This document shows, piece after piece, positions 42,557-50,999 of a DNA stretch of 64,000 bases. The position numbers were made by a program, and so were the translations under genes. Source of the stretch: JAGQKC01 sp965223675 (GTDB lineage: Bacteria > Nitrospirota > Nitrospiria > Nitrospirales > UBA8639). Where the stretch lies: positions 2,728,001 to 2,792,000 of the forward strand of contig OZ245013.1 of NCBI GenBank assembly GCA_965223675.1, given 5' to 3'. The notes under the pieces were generated by a model that saw only the letters and a list, made by a program, of their open reading frames with translations, had not been told where the DNA came from and did no database searches. The stretch's first letter is position 1, and each line of letters starts with the position of its first letter.

Positions 42557-43372
42557 TCAAGTCCCTGCATTCTTGAGCTCTTTTAATATCCTTTCTGCTT
42601 CAGGCTTATATTGATACCTCCAACTCCAATTTTCTTGCAAAGGTGGGGATTGAATGATTTTTTGCAATTCATCTATAGCAGCAGCGATGTTCCGTCTTTC
42701 TATGTACATCTTAGCGAGATCAAGGTGAGCATGGGCATCATATTCATCAGCCAATACCGCTTGTTTTAAGTATCTCAATGCGGTTTCTTGATCACCCCCC
42801 AAAAACCATGGCAACTCATCAAACATTCTACCTAGCATGTGCAATGCCGGGGCATGATCGCTCTGTAGCTCTACAGCGCGCTTCGCATGTAACTTTAATT
42901 CCTCTACAACTAACGCCGACGCCATGACCCCTTCTAACTGGGTCGCGCTACCAAGGTTGGCGGCATAATAAAAATGCGCATCGGCAAGATTCTTTTCTCG
43001 TGCCAATGCTTGTTTGGCAAGGCGCACACCTTCTTCATAGATTAAGATCCGTTGTTCGTTTGAATCTTGACTCGCGCCCCCTAACTTCAAAAAGAGCCCT
43101 GAGAGCTCAGTCAGAATGCCAGGATCTCCAGGATTAGATTGTTCAAGAACTTGTAATCGTTGAATGTCTTGCTCTATTGCCTGAACGTATTCAGTCGTAT
43201 CAACCTCAGCCCAAACAGATCTTCCTTGAATGCACCCACACAGTATTAGAACACACACGACTACATACCGTTGATACGTCAAACATTCTAAGTGAAAAGT
43301 AAAAAGTAAATCATAAACACGCCAATCATTTCTCACTTTTTCATCCTCACTTTTTCTTTTTTCACTTCTCAC
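42557..43372 (-). CDS. TPR-repeat lipoprotein-like protein
   Basis: The frame is 271 codons. The secure part begins around residue 31: a hydrophobic signal (YVVVCVLILCGC) with a possible lipobox cysteine, then TPR-like helical repeats (ILTELSGLFLKLGGASQD, DAHFYYAANLGSATQ, ALHMLGRMFDELP, AHLDLAKMYIERRNIAAAI). The first 30 codons are read from a low-complexity repeat (43291-43380), so the true start is probably inside, for example a TTG at 43282; neither option has a good ribosome site. It follows the Omp85-type gene and may assist it in the envelope. Confidence 0.78.
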   Translation of the reverse strand: MRSEKRKSEDEKVRNDWRVYDLLFTFHLECLTYQRYVVVCVLILCGCIQGRSVWAEVDTTEYVQAIEQDIQRLQVLEQSNPGDPGILTELSGLFLKLGGASQDSNEQRILIYEEGVRLAKQALAREKNLADAHFYYAANLGSATQLEGVMASALVVEELKLHAKRAVELQSDHAPALHMLGRMFDELPWFLGGDQETALRYLKQAVLADEYDAHAHLDLAKMYIERRNIAAAIDELQKIIQSPPLQENWSWRYQYKPEAERILKELKNAGT

Positions 43373-43380
43373 TTTTTACC
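43291..43380. repeat. Low-complexity inverted repeat of AGTGAAAA-type units
   Basis: The stretch contains AGTGAAAAGTAAAAAGTAAA at one end and, in inverted sense, repeated TCACTTTTT units (TTCTCACTTTTTC, CCTCACTTTTTC, TTCACTTCTCACTTTTTACC) at the other. It ends at the stop of the Omp85 gene. It looks like a simple-sequence element inserted between genes that extended the reading frame of the TPR gene. Confidence 0.6.
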
Positions 43381-43383
43381 AGA

Positions 43384-44592
43384 CTAGAATGGATAGTTTA
43401 ATCCAGCAAAGACGGCTCCGCCATCTTTGCTATAGGCCCAATCCACTCGTCCAACGACATTCGGCCGGACAATAGCTCGAACACCAATGCCTGGCGTTAC
43501 CTCATATTCACTAAATTGTCGAAATTTGAAGTCGTTATAGGTTCTCCCCATATCCACAAACGGTGCAGCCTCAAACTCCACGCCCACATTCAATATCTTC
43601 ACGCCTAGTAGATGAACACGCTCCTCAACATTCAGAACCACAAGATGGCGATCGATAAAACGATCCTCCCCGTATCCTCGTAAGTTGTCTTGGCCGCCTA
43701 AGGAACTTCTTTCATGAAAAGGAATACCATCACCAAAACTCAATTGAATATTCCCACGGACAACAAGTATGAGTCGTTTAGAAGGGCTGGGGAATAGGGC
43801 GCGCAGATCAAGTCCATATCGAAAGTACACAAAATCATCAGAGCTCTGACGTTGAAAGTTATGAACAGCTTCAGCAAAGGCTTCAGCACGGTATCCTGCT
43901 GTTGGCGTAATCAGATTGTCACGGGTGTCATATTGGAAGATTAATCGATTCGCCAAAATGGCAGCCCGTTGTATTCCCGTTACTCTTGGGAACTGATCTC
44001 CTGTGAAGGGCTCCGTGTCCACACCCCCAGTTTGGACTTCGACATCACGATAGCGTTGTCCAATCATCAATCGTGTAACATCGTTGAGATGAATCCCAAA
44101 ATTCCATTGCACCCCTATTTCTCGAGCAGTGTAGTTAGACTCGTTACTTTCCGGAGTCGTTTGTCCAATGCCAAAAAAACGTTTCGTCGCATTCTTGAAA
44201 AATTCGGCGCCCACGTCCAGAAAAAACAATCCTTGGATAAATCCAGGATCTTGGTACCTCACTCTGAGTACTCGCTCTATCTCTTCAGTATACGAACCCA
44301 CAAACTCCATCTGCCGCCCCGCGGACCAATAATGATAATAATTCATGGTTCCACGAACTCCCAAAAATGAATTATGAATCACCATGGGGGCCATGAGCGA
44401 GATGAGATTGCCGTCGTCATCAGACTCAAGAACAGGCACAATGAGACCAAAATCTTGGCCATCGTTTTTTGAGGTAGAAATGGCTGGAACGGCAAAGATG
44501 GCGCGTTCGGCCATCACGAAAGACGGGAACATGCCACCAACGACCGTGAGTATTGAAAGTACGGAACCCAATAACCAACGGAAATGAGACAT
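43384..44592 (-). CDS. Omp85/BamA-family outer-membrane barrel protein
   Basis: The 402-residue protein has a signal peptide (LLGSVLSILTVVGGMFPSFVMA) and a 16-strand-type barrel region without POTRA domains. The C-terminal half shows the family blocks LIFQYDTRDNLITPTAGYRA, SLGGQDNLRGYGEDRFIDRH (contains the RGY motif of the lid loop) and a final strand ending in Phe (VFAGLNYPF). Such short surface-antigen D15 proteins act in protein or lipid movement across the outer membrane. It lies 14 bases after the MlaC-like gene, which makes lipid or hopanoid transport a reasonable guess. Confidence 0.9.
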   Translation of the reverse strand: MSHFRWLLGSVLSILTVVGGMFPSFVMAERAIFAVPAISTSKNDGQDFGLIVPVLESDDDGNLISLMAPMVIHNSFLGVRGTMNYYHYWSAGRQMEFVGSYTEEIERVLRVRYQDPGFIQGLFFLDVGAEFFKNATKRFFGIGQTTPESNESNYTAREIGVQWNFGIHLNDVTRLMIGQRYRDVEVQTGGVDTEPFTGDQFPRVTGIQRAAILANRLIFQYDTRDNLITPTAGYRAEAFAEAVHNFQRQSSDDFVYFRYGLDLRALFPSPSKRLILVVRGNIQLSFGDGIPFHERSSLGGQDNLRGYGEDRFIDRHLVVLNVEERVHLLGVKILNVGVEFEAAPFVDMGRTYNDFKFRQFSEYEVTPGIGVRAIVRPNVVGRVDWAYSKDGGAVFAGLNYPF

Positions 44593-44606
44593 GAAACGAA
44601 ACCTAA

Positions 44607-45233
44607 TCAGGGCTGATTTGCCTGATCGGCTTTTGTGCGAAGCTTAGTCAGCAGGTCTTCAAACGATGAGGTTTTGAGGATACGATCAAATTGCCCACGG
44701 TAATTTTTCATCAGGCTGACACTGTCGATAATCACGTCATAGATCCACCATTGCTGATTTTTTTTAAGCAATCGATAGTCTAGAGGCACTGTAGACTTTG
44801 ATGAGATCACCTTTGTTTGAACTTCTGCAAAGTTTCCCTTATTGCGTTCTTTGATATATTCAATGGTTTCTCCGGAGTAGGAGTCAACATTACCCGCGTA
44901 AGACTTCGTCAGAAATTGTCGAAAGAGTTCGACAAATTCTTCTTGTTGTTTTGGAGTAAGCTTTTTCCAATTCCTTGAAAGTGTGCGTTTACCCATTTCT
45001 TCATAATCAAATCGTTTGCTGATGATATCCACCAACCGCTTCAAGCGTTCTTCTTTTCTTTCTGGGGTTTGTAATTCGTCTGTGCCTAACACTTCGAGAA
45101 CTTGCTCAACTGTTTTTTTGATGGCCTCAGTGGCTGACCCGGCGTCGGAAGCATGGCCAGATAAAGGAGTTCCGAGAAAAAACCCTAGAAAAAAAACGAG
45201 TAAAAGCAGACATAAACGAATAGATGTTTTCAT
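44607..45233 (-). CDS. MlaC/Ttg2D-type periplasmic lipid carrier (HpnM-like)
   Basis: The protein has about 208 residues. A signal peptide (LCLLLLVFFLGFFLGTPLSG) precedes a MlaC-like domain (RLVDIISKRFDYEEMGKRTL, QEEFVELFRQFLTKSYAGNV, WWIYDVIIDSVSLMKNYRGQ). The family shuttles lipids between inner and outer membrane; in hopanoid loci the homologue is called HpnM. Its place between hpnG and an Omp85 barrel fits delivery of hopanoids or their carriers. I choose the ATG at 45233 since GGAGAG lies four bases upstream; the longer frame has no site. Confidence 0.9.
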   Translation of the reverse strand: MKTSIRLCLLLLVFFLGFFLGTPLSGHASDAGSATEAIKKTVEQVLEVLGTDELQTPERKEERLKRLVDIISKRFDYEEMGKRTLSRNWKKLTPKQQEEFVELFRQFLTKSYAGNVDSYSGETIEYIKERNKGNFAEVQTKVISSKSTVPLDYRLLKKNQQWWIYDVIIDSVSLMKNYRGQFDRILKTSSFEDLLTKLRTKADQANQP

Positions 45234-45497
45234 AAAACTCTCCGTTGCATTATTGTCGTCCACCTGTCATTGTACCACACCAGACTGACTCACCAGCATG
45301 AGTCTCTTGAACGTTTAAAACGTTACACAACTCGCCAAGATAGTGCAGCAATGCCAAGTCCATTCTCCGTTCCTCAGGTGGAGGCTCAGGTAATTCCTGA
45401 AGATTTCTCGTTGTCTTACGCCCAAAACCGTATAAAATATTCCTCCAATCATACCATGAGTTTATTGCGAAACAATGGAAACACGTCACAGAGAGGA

Positions 45498-46319
45498 CTA
45501 ACGAGGCGACAAAAGTTCCTGCTGGCGAATGTCATGACCAATTTCAGAAAAAAACTTTTGAAAGAACAGGGTCAGTGTTCTCGAAGCTTTAAGCATTTGC
45601 TTTCGCAAATGGAGGAATTCCATCAAGCATGCAGGCCTTTTCATAATCATGCTTATCCCTTTTACCCATTTGTCGCGATGAAGAAACAAATTAAAATCTA
45701 CGGGAAGGTCTTCATCGATTAAATCTGATATTGTTCGAACAACGAGAAATGGAATGTTTTGCTCTCGAGCGACATGCCCCAAGGGCCCACTTTCCATGTC
45801 GATCGCCACAGCATGTGTTCGACCGGCAAGAATCTTTTTTTCAGCACTCTTCACAATGACACGAGGCAGGCACAAAATATTACCTGATTGACTTCCCCCA
45901 TCAATGGACGAAGCCACTTGCAAGGCTTTATCTCGAAACGACTCATCACAGGGAACCGACGTATGACCAATGAAATCAACGATGGACGCTGTCTCATCCA
46001 TCATAACATTCTGTCCGAGAATAATAGTTCCGATAACGCAGGGAACCAAAGCTCCGGCAAATCCTGAAGAGATAACTAAATCCCAATGTTCATCGCGAAG
46101 CACAGCTTGAGAAGTTGCATACGCTTTTTGGTGACCAATACCCGACTGAAATAAGAAAATATTCGCCTGGCCTCGATGCCCAATCATACATCGAACACCG
46201 GCGATAGTCCTCGCTTCATCCACAGTAAACGCATCTTGAACAGATCGACACTCCCAACGAGTCGCAGCAAAAATGGCAAGCTTCAATGAGGGAACTTGAG
46301 ACGAGATCGATTGCCTCAC
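45498..46319 (-). CDS. hpnG: Hopanoid-associated phosphorylase/nucleosidase (HpnG)
   Basis: The 273-residue protein belongs to the purine nucleoside phosphorylase (PNP/UDP) family. It shows the N-terminal FAATRWECRSVQDAF block, GHRGQANIFLFQSGIGHQKA, and the nucleoside-binding region HAVAIDMESGPLGHVAREQN followed by VVRTISDLIDEDLP. HpnG removes adenine from adenosylhopane to give ribosylhopane, the step after HpnH. It starts 15 bases after shc, as in many hopanoid operons. The C-terminal extension of about 40 residues beyond the core (LFFQKFFSEIGHDIRQQEL) is longer than I would expect. Confidence 0.92.
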   Translation of the reverse strand: MRQSISSQVPSLKLAIFAATRWECRSVQDAFTVDEARTIAGVRCMIGHRGQANIFLFQSGIGHQKAYATSQAVLRDEHWDLVISSGFAGALVPCVIGTIILGQNVMMDETASIVDFIGHTSVPCDESFRDKALQVASSIDGGSQSGNILCLPRVIVKSAEKKILAGRTHAVAIDMESGPLGHVAREQNIPFLVVRTISDLIDEDLPVDFNLFLHRDKWVKGISMIMKRPACLMEFLHLRKQMLKASRTLTLFFQKFFSEIGHDIRQQELLSPR

Positions 46320-46334
46320 GGTTGCATCGATCGT

Positions 46335-48515
46335 TTAGAGGCTTTTTTGATGATGTCTTCGAGCGGCTTGTGTGGCTTTTCGCAATTCATCAGCTCGTGA
46401 CTGACCATTCATTTTGATATTGCGATACATGGCCAGAGCCCACAAAGGAAAGTATTTAAAATATCCATGGTACCGAAGATAGAAGACTCTGGGGAATCCT
46501 GTTCCAGTATGAAATGGCTCATCCCACACACCATCTTGACGTTGATGACGCAACAAGAAGTTGACGCCACGCACAACACTAATGGAATCTGAAACGCCTG
46601 CAGCCAATAAACCCATCAACGCCCAAGCCGTTTGAGAAGCTGTACTTTCGCCTCGACCGGCTTGAGCAGGTTCAGCATAGGACAAACATGACTCCCCCCA
46701 CCCTCCGTCTTGATTTTGGACGGTCTCTAACCATACGACAGCTTTTTGGACCCATGAGGAGGACATATCAATATCTATCGCGCGAAGTCCGGAGAGTACA
46801 CACCATGTCCCATACACATAATTCACCCCCCAGCGCCCATACCAACTCCCATTAGATTCCTGCTCACGTTGCAGGAATTCCAAAGCCGGTCCAACAGCCG
46901 GGTGTGTTTGATCATACCCCAATGTTCCGAGCATTTCGAGGCATCGACCAGTGAGATCAGCCGTACTCGGATCAAGCAACGCTTCATGATCTGCGAACGG
47001 AATCTTATTAAAGATCAAACGATTATTATCTTTATCGTAAGCTCCCCACCCTCCATCAGACCCTTGCATGGCTAAGGTCCATTCACAACCCGATCGAATC
47101 GCGTCATCACGATCGGCCGGTAATTCCGATTCAAGTTTTGAGAGAGCAATGACGACCGCGGCCGTATCATCGACGTCAGGATACCAATCATTTTCACCCT
47201 GGAAGTACCAACCTCCCGGACAAGCATGAGGCGAAGAAACAATCCAATCACCGACCCTCGCGGTCTGTCGAGAACGCAACCAGGATGCAGCACGTAACAA
47301 GGCGGGATGGTCGAGCTTGAAGCCCCGTTCAACCAGCATATCCAACGTTAACGCTGTATCCCAGACTGGCGAGATACATGGCTGAAGATGAAGTGTCGCA
47401 TTCTGGCTGCCACCATCACATGATGGCGCATATACTTCAAGTGCTTCTATTTCTTTAAGGGCCTTGACCACCTGTGGATGGTCAGCAGAGTAACCTAACG
47501 CTTGAAGCGCAATGATTGAATTGGCCATGGCAGGATAAATGGCTCCTAACCCGCCCTCTCCTTGCATATGATCTAACATCCATGACTCTGCCTTTTGGAC
47601 AGCACGCTTTCGTAAGGATCTCACAGGATAGAACTCATACAATTTTAAAACAGCATCAATCCACACAAAAAAGTTACGCCAACTTAACCATCCTCCATCT
47701 TTTTTAAAAGGGGCCTCTTTTGAATAATCGACCTGACTGGAGGGCTGTACAAACAGTTCCTCAATCCCATGTTCTGTTGGAATACGGCACACAGGTCTGT
47801 GCGCAAAGATAATAAGAAGCGGAATAATCACCACTCGAGACCAATAGGACACCGCGTAGAGATTAAAGTAGAACCCACGAGGAGCCAACATGATTTCTGG
47901 TGGCATGCTCGGAACACCACGCCAAGGATACTGCCCAAATAACGCAAGGGTGATTTTGGTGAACACATTAGCTTCAACCACGCCTCCGCTTCTTAATATA
48001 AGCTCCCGTGCCTTTTTCATGAATGGCTCATCAGGCGAGATCCCAGAAAGTTTTAAGGCAAAGTAAGCTTTCACGGTTGCGCTCAGGTCTGCTGACCCAC
48101 CAGAATAAATGGACCATCCACCGTCTTCTAATTGTGTGTCAATAAGATAGTGAACGGCTTTCCGCTCACGCTCGGAGTCAACACGATTGATAAACCTTCT
48201 CAGCATCAAATATTCCGAAGTGAGTGTCGTGTCAGCCTCAAGTTCGGCAACCCAACAGCCGACTTCTCGATTTTGGTGAGACAGAAACCAGGACTCTCCT
48301 CTCAATAAGGCCTCTTCAATTGATTCAGCATGACCAACTGCTGCGGAAGAAACACGACTCGAGGATACTTGCGGTGAATTCGCCGGACTAGGATTATGAG
48401 AAACAAGCTTTAAGGCAGGCGCATGACGTTTCGCGGTACGAGGTTTTAGTACTGGATGAACATTAGCGAGTAGACTGTCAGAAAGACGCACCAACAGTTG
48501 CTTAAGAATTCTCAT
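46335..48515 (-). CDS. shc: Squalene-hopene cyclase
   Basis: The 726-residue enzyme cyclises squalene to hopene/hopanol. The catalytic DxDD motif is present (WYPDVDDTAAVVIAL), and several QW repeats are visible (LAMQGSDGGWGAYDKDN, LETVQNQDGGWGESC, QEQESNGSWYGRWGV-like). The N-terminal 60 residues before SIEEALLRGESWFLS are a non-conserved, Pro/Ser-rich leader, making it somewhat longer than the usual 630-680 residues. It is a monotopic membrane enzyme. It heads the hopanoid transcription unit (shc-hpnG, then the transport genes). No squalene synthase gene is in the window. Confidence 0.97.
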   Translation of the reverse strand: MRILKQLLVRLSDSLLANVHPVLKPRTAKRHAPALKLVSHNPSPANSPQVSSSRVSSAAVGHAESIEEALLRGESWFLSHQNREVGCWVAELEADTTLTSEYLMLRRFINRVDSERERKAVHYLIDTQLEDGGWSIYSGGSADLSATVKAYFALKLSGISPDEPFMKKARELILRSGGVVEANVFTKITLALFGQYPWRGVPSMPPEIMLAPRGFYFNLYAVSYWSRVVIIPLLIIFAHRPVCRIPTEHGIEELFVQPSSQVDYSKEAPFKKDGGWLSWRNFFVWIDAVLKLYEFYPVRSLRKRAVQKAESWMLDHMQGEGGLGAIYPAMANSIIALQALGYSADHPQVVKALKEIEALEVYAPSCDGGSQNATLHLQPCISPVWDTALTLDMLVERGFKLDHPALLRAASWLRSRQTARVGDWIVSSPHACPGGWYFQGENDWYPDVDDTAAVVIALSKLESELPADRDDAIRSGCEWTLAMQGSDGGWGAYDKDNNRLIFNKIPFADHEALLDPSTADLTGRCLEMLGTLGYDQTHPAVGPALEFLQREQESNGSWYGRWGVNYVYGTWCVLSGLRAIDIDMSSSWVQKAVVWLETVQNQDGGWGESCLSYAEPAQAGRGESTASQTAWALMGLLAAGVSDSISVVRGVNFLLRHQRQDGVWDEPFHTGTGFPRVFYLRYHGYFKYFPLWALAMYRNIKMNGQSRADELRKATQAARRHHQKSL

Positions 48516-48762
48516 AAGCTATTGAAGCCTGCTTGTTAGACGAAAGAAATAACCTTGAAGAGAATACCCACGCATTATTGCGCAAAACACACGCAATAAA
48601 CCTCTAGATATTACAAGAAGTTACTGCTTATAGCAATTGCCCCTAGACACTGTCAATAAAGAGCCCGAGAGGTGTTGTCGTGATGTGTAATGGAGGAAGA
48701 AAAGCGAAAAAACAAACACCAAAACGATGAGGGACGTTCAGCTCACAACTCACGACGATGTA

Positions 48763-50067
48763 TTACGACAGCAACACAATACGATCGCGATGCTGTTGGA
48801 TGTTTCGCGTTCCATTGCGCGTGTCAAAAACGACGGGAGCTTGCTTGACGATCATGTCATAATCAAAAGCCGAATGTGCAGTGAGGATGAGTGCACATGC
48901 GCTATCCGCAACGAGTTGAGGTGTAAGTTCTTGAGATTTGTACTGCTGGTTTCCCACGCAGATACTTGGAGCATACGGATCCGAATACACCAATGTCGCA
49001 TTTTCGTTTTGTAATAATTCCATGACTTTGGTCGCTGGTGATTCACGCTCATCACTAATGTCCGCCTTGTAGGTCACACCCAAGACCAAGACTTGTGAGC
49101 CATTGAGGCATTGCCCACGTTGATTCAAGACACGTTGCAGTTTACTGACGACATAATACGGCATGTTCTCATTAATTTCGCCAGCCAATTCTATAAACCG
49201 AGTGTGTATATCATATTCCTTGGACTTCCACGCTAAGTAATACGGGTCTAACGGAATGCAATGACCGCCGACTCCAGGCCCTGGATAAAAGGGCATGAAC
49301 CCAAAGTTTTTGGTTGCTGCGGCATCTATAACTTCGTAGACATTGATGTTCATCCGATCACACAGCAATGTCAATTCATTCACCAATGCAATATTCACTG
49401 AGCGAAAAACATTTTCAAACACTTTCGCCATTTCAGCGACCCGAGGAGAGCTCAGTGGAAATATTTTTACGATAGATTGTTCATAAAACGCTTTGGCGAC
49501 TTCGCGACATCCCTCTGTCACTCCGCCAACCAATTTGTAGGTATTGTGCGTTTTAAAGTCTTCATTTCCAGGATCCACACGTTCCGGAGAGAATGCCACG
49601 AACAAGTCTTTACCAACTGTCAGCCCTTTCTCCTGTAATCGAGGAAGAATCACTTCTTCCGTGGTGCCTGGATAGGTCGTGCTCTCGAGCACGACTAAGA
49701 TATCGGGGTGTGCATAACGCGCCAGATGCTCGGTCACCTTCAATATTGCGGTAATGTCTGGTTCTTTATTTTTTGTCAAGGGAGTCGGAACACAGATGAG
49801 GGCAATATCACAGTCTTTCAGTGCGGAAAAATCCGTTGTGGCCACAAGTCGTTTACTCTCGACCACTTCACGAAGTTCGGCATCGTTGACATCACCGATG
49901 TAATTATTTCCTTGATTGACTAAGTCTACCTTTTCAGCGACTGAGTCAAGTCCGATGACGGAATATCCCGTTTTGGCCTGAAGAACCGCGAGCGGAAGAC
50001 CAACATAACCAAGACCAATAACACCAATCTTTGCGGAACGATCCCTGATCTTCTCCAATAGCTTCAT
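48763..50067 (-). CDS. Nucleotide-sugar (UDP-GlcNAc/UDP-ManNAc type) 6-dehydrogenase
   Basis: The protein has about 434 residues and belongs to the UDP-glucose/GDP-mannose dehydrogenase family. The NAD loop is IGVIGLGYVGLPLAV; ESTTYPGTTEEVILP follows; the catalytic cysteine lies in GPGVGGHCIPLDPYYL. The motifs fit the WbpA/WecC/VipA branch, which oxidises UDP-HexNAc to the uronic acid for surface polysaccharide. I use the ATG at 50067, six bases after AGGAG; the open frame runs 16 codons further. It stands between shc and a pilin gene with no other glycan genes close by. Confidence 0.93.
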   Translation of the reverse strand: MKLLEKIRDRSAKIGVIGLGYVGLPLAVLQAKTGYSVIGLDSVAEKVDLVNQGNNYIGDVNDAELREVVESKRLVATTDFSALKDCDIALICVPTPLTKNKEPDITAILKVTEHLARYAHPDILVVLESTTYPGTTEEVILPRLQEKGLTVGKDLFVAFSPERVDPGNEDFKTHNTYKLVGGVTEGCREVAKAFYEQSIVKIFPLSSPRVAEMAKVFENVFRSVNIALVNELTLLCDRMNINVYEVIDAAATKNFGFMPFYPGPGVGGHCIPLDPYYLAWKSKEYDIHTRFIELAGEINENMPYYVVSKLQRVLNQRGQCLNGSQVLVLGVTYKADISDERESPATKVMELLQNENATLVYSDPYAPSICVGNQQYKSQELTPQLVADSACALILTAHSAFDYDMIVKQAPVVFDTRNGTRNIQQHRDRIVLLS

Positions 50068-50231
50068 CTGCGACTCCTCTACATTGCGTCTCTTCAGATG
50101 CCCATCTTCAACCATCGGGAAAGTAGTGTGGAAACTTTAGGTTGAAAGGATGAGACTCTGGCCGACAATATTCCTTGAATATTTAGACAAACACAAGCGA
50201 TGACACGCACACGGTGGGCAAATCATCAACG

Positions 50232-50678
50232 CTACGATGACACATCGTTCGTCACATTTGTTAAAACTTTGTCCTGATTTATGGTCCAGACATCACATGT
50301 CGGATCACCGTCGATATTGCCTATCGCAACGGCGATAAAATTGTTCTGGGTTGCCTGATCCAAAGTCGATGCCGTACATCCAGGAGGAAGCGCCCCAATG
50401 CTCGATTTCCCAATTTCATAATAATATCGTTGGGAGGAGCCGCTGACTGCAAATCCAATAGCATTAAAATCATCTATATAGCCATTATTTTCTGCAAAAT
50501 ACGCAATTTCGCCGGTATGAATGGCCACCAAGTTATTTTTGGCTTCTGTTTGTTTAGCCTTAGCTTGATAGGTCATGAATTTGGGGATAGCAATGGTGGC
50601 AAGTATGCCAATAATTGCGACAACAATCATCAGCTCGGTCAAACTGAAACCACGTCTATCCTTTACATTCCAAGTCAT
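50232..50678 (-). CDS. Type IV pilin-like protein
   Basis: The protein has about 148 residues. The class III signal RRG-FSLTELMIVVAIIGILA shows the prepilin peptidase site (cut after Gly), a Phe at +1 and Glu at +5, followed by the hydrophobic helix. The remaining domain has two cysteines (PGCTAS, PTCDVW) that could form the usual C-terminal disulfide loop. The helix start and length suit a major pilin or pseudopilin. The ATG at 50678 is eight bases after AGGAG. No other pilus genes lie nearby. Confidence 0.93.
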   Translation of the reverse strand: MTWNVKDRRGFSLTELMIVVAIIGILATIAIPKFMTYQAKAKQTEAKNNLVAIHTGEIAYFAENNGYIDDFNAIGFAVSGSSQRYYYEIGKSSIGALPPGCTASTLDQATQNNFIAVAIGNIDGDPTCDVWTINQDKVLTNVTNDVSS

Positions 50679-50999
50679 GAGCATTTCTCCTACCTGTTTA
50701 TTCTGTTGATTTATCTCTGCCTACTTTCTGGTTTCGTTCCACAATCCCCGTTGATACGTCACTCTATTCTGCATGAAAGTCAAACTTCTGTCCATTTACC
50801 AATCCCGCATCATTCACATTCGCGAAGATAGACATCGTGTTCGCTATCTCGGCAGAAATCTCAGTAATCCTAAGAGCACTATTCAACTTTTCACTTGAGC
50901 GTGGTCGAGCAATCCAAGGAAGGGAACTAGCACTCACGACATGGATACCGCCCATAAGGCTAGATGCCGAGTTCTTCACAGTTTTTCTATCTCTACAGT
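50679..50999. other. Intergenic region between pilin and TPR genes
   Basis: There are 321 bases with overlapping short open frames on both strands (minus 50764-50979, plus 50837-51037), neither of which has a ribosome site or a recognisable sequence. It contains the pilin's ribosome site. No hairpin with a T-run is seen. Confidence 0.3.

Noticed and set aside
45270..45722. 150-codon plus-strand frame
   Set aside because: Its 3' half is antisense to hpnG and its 5' half lies in a short intergenic gap; no ribosome site.
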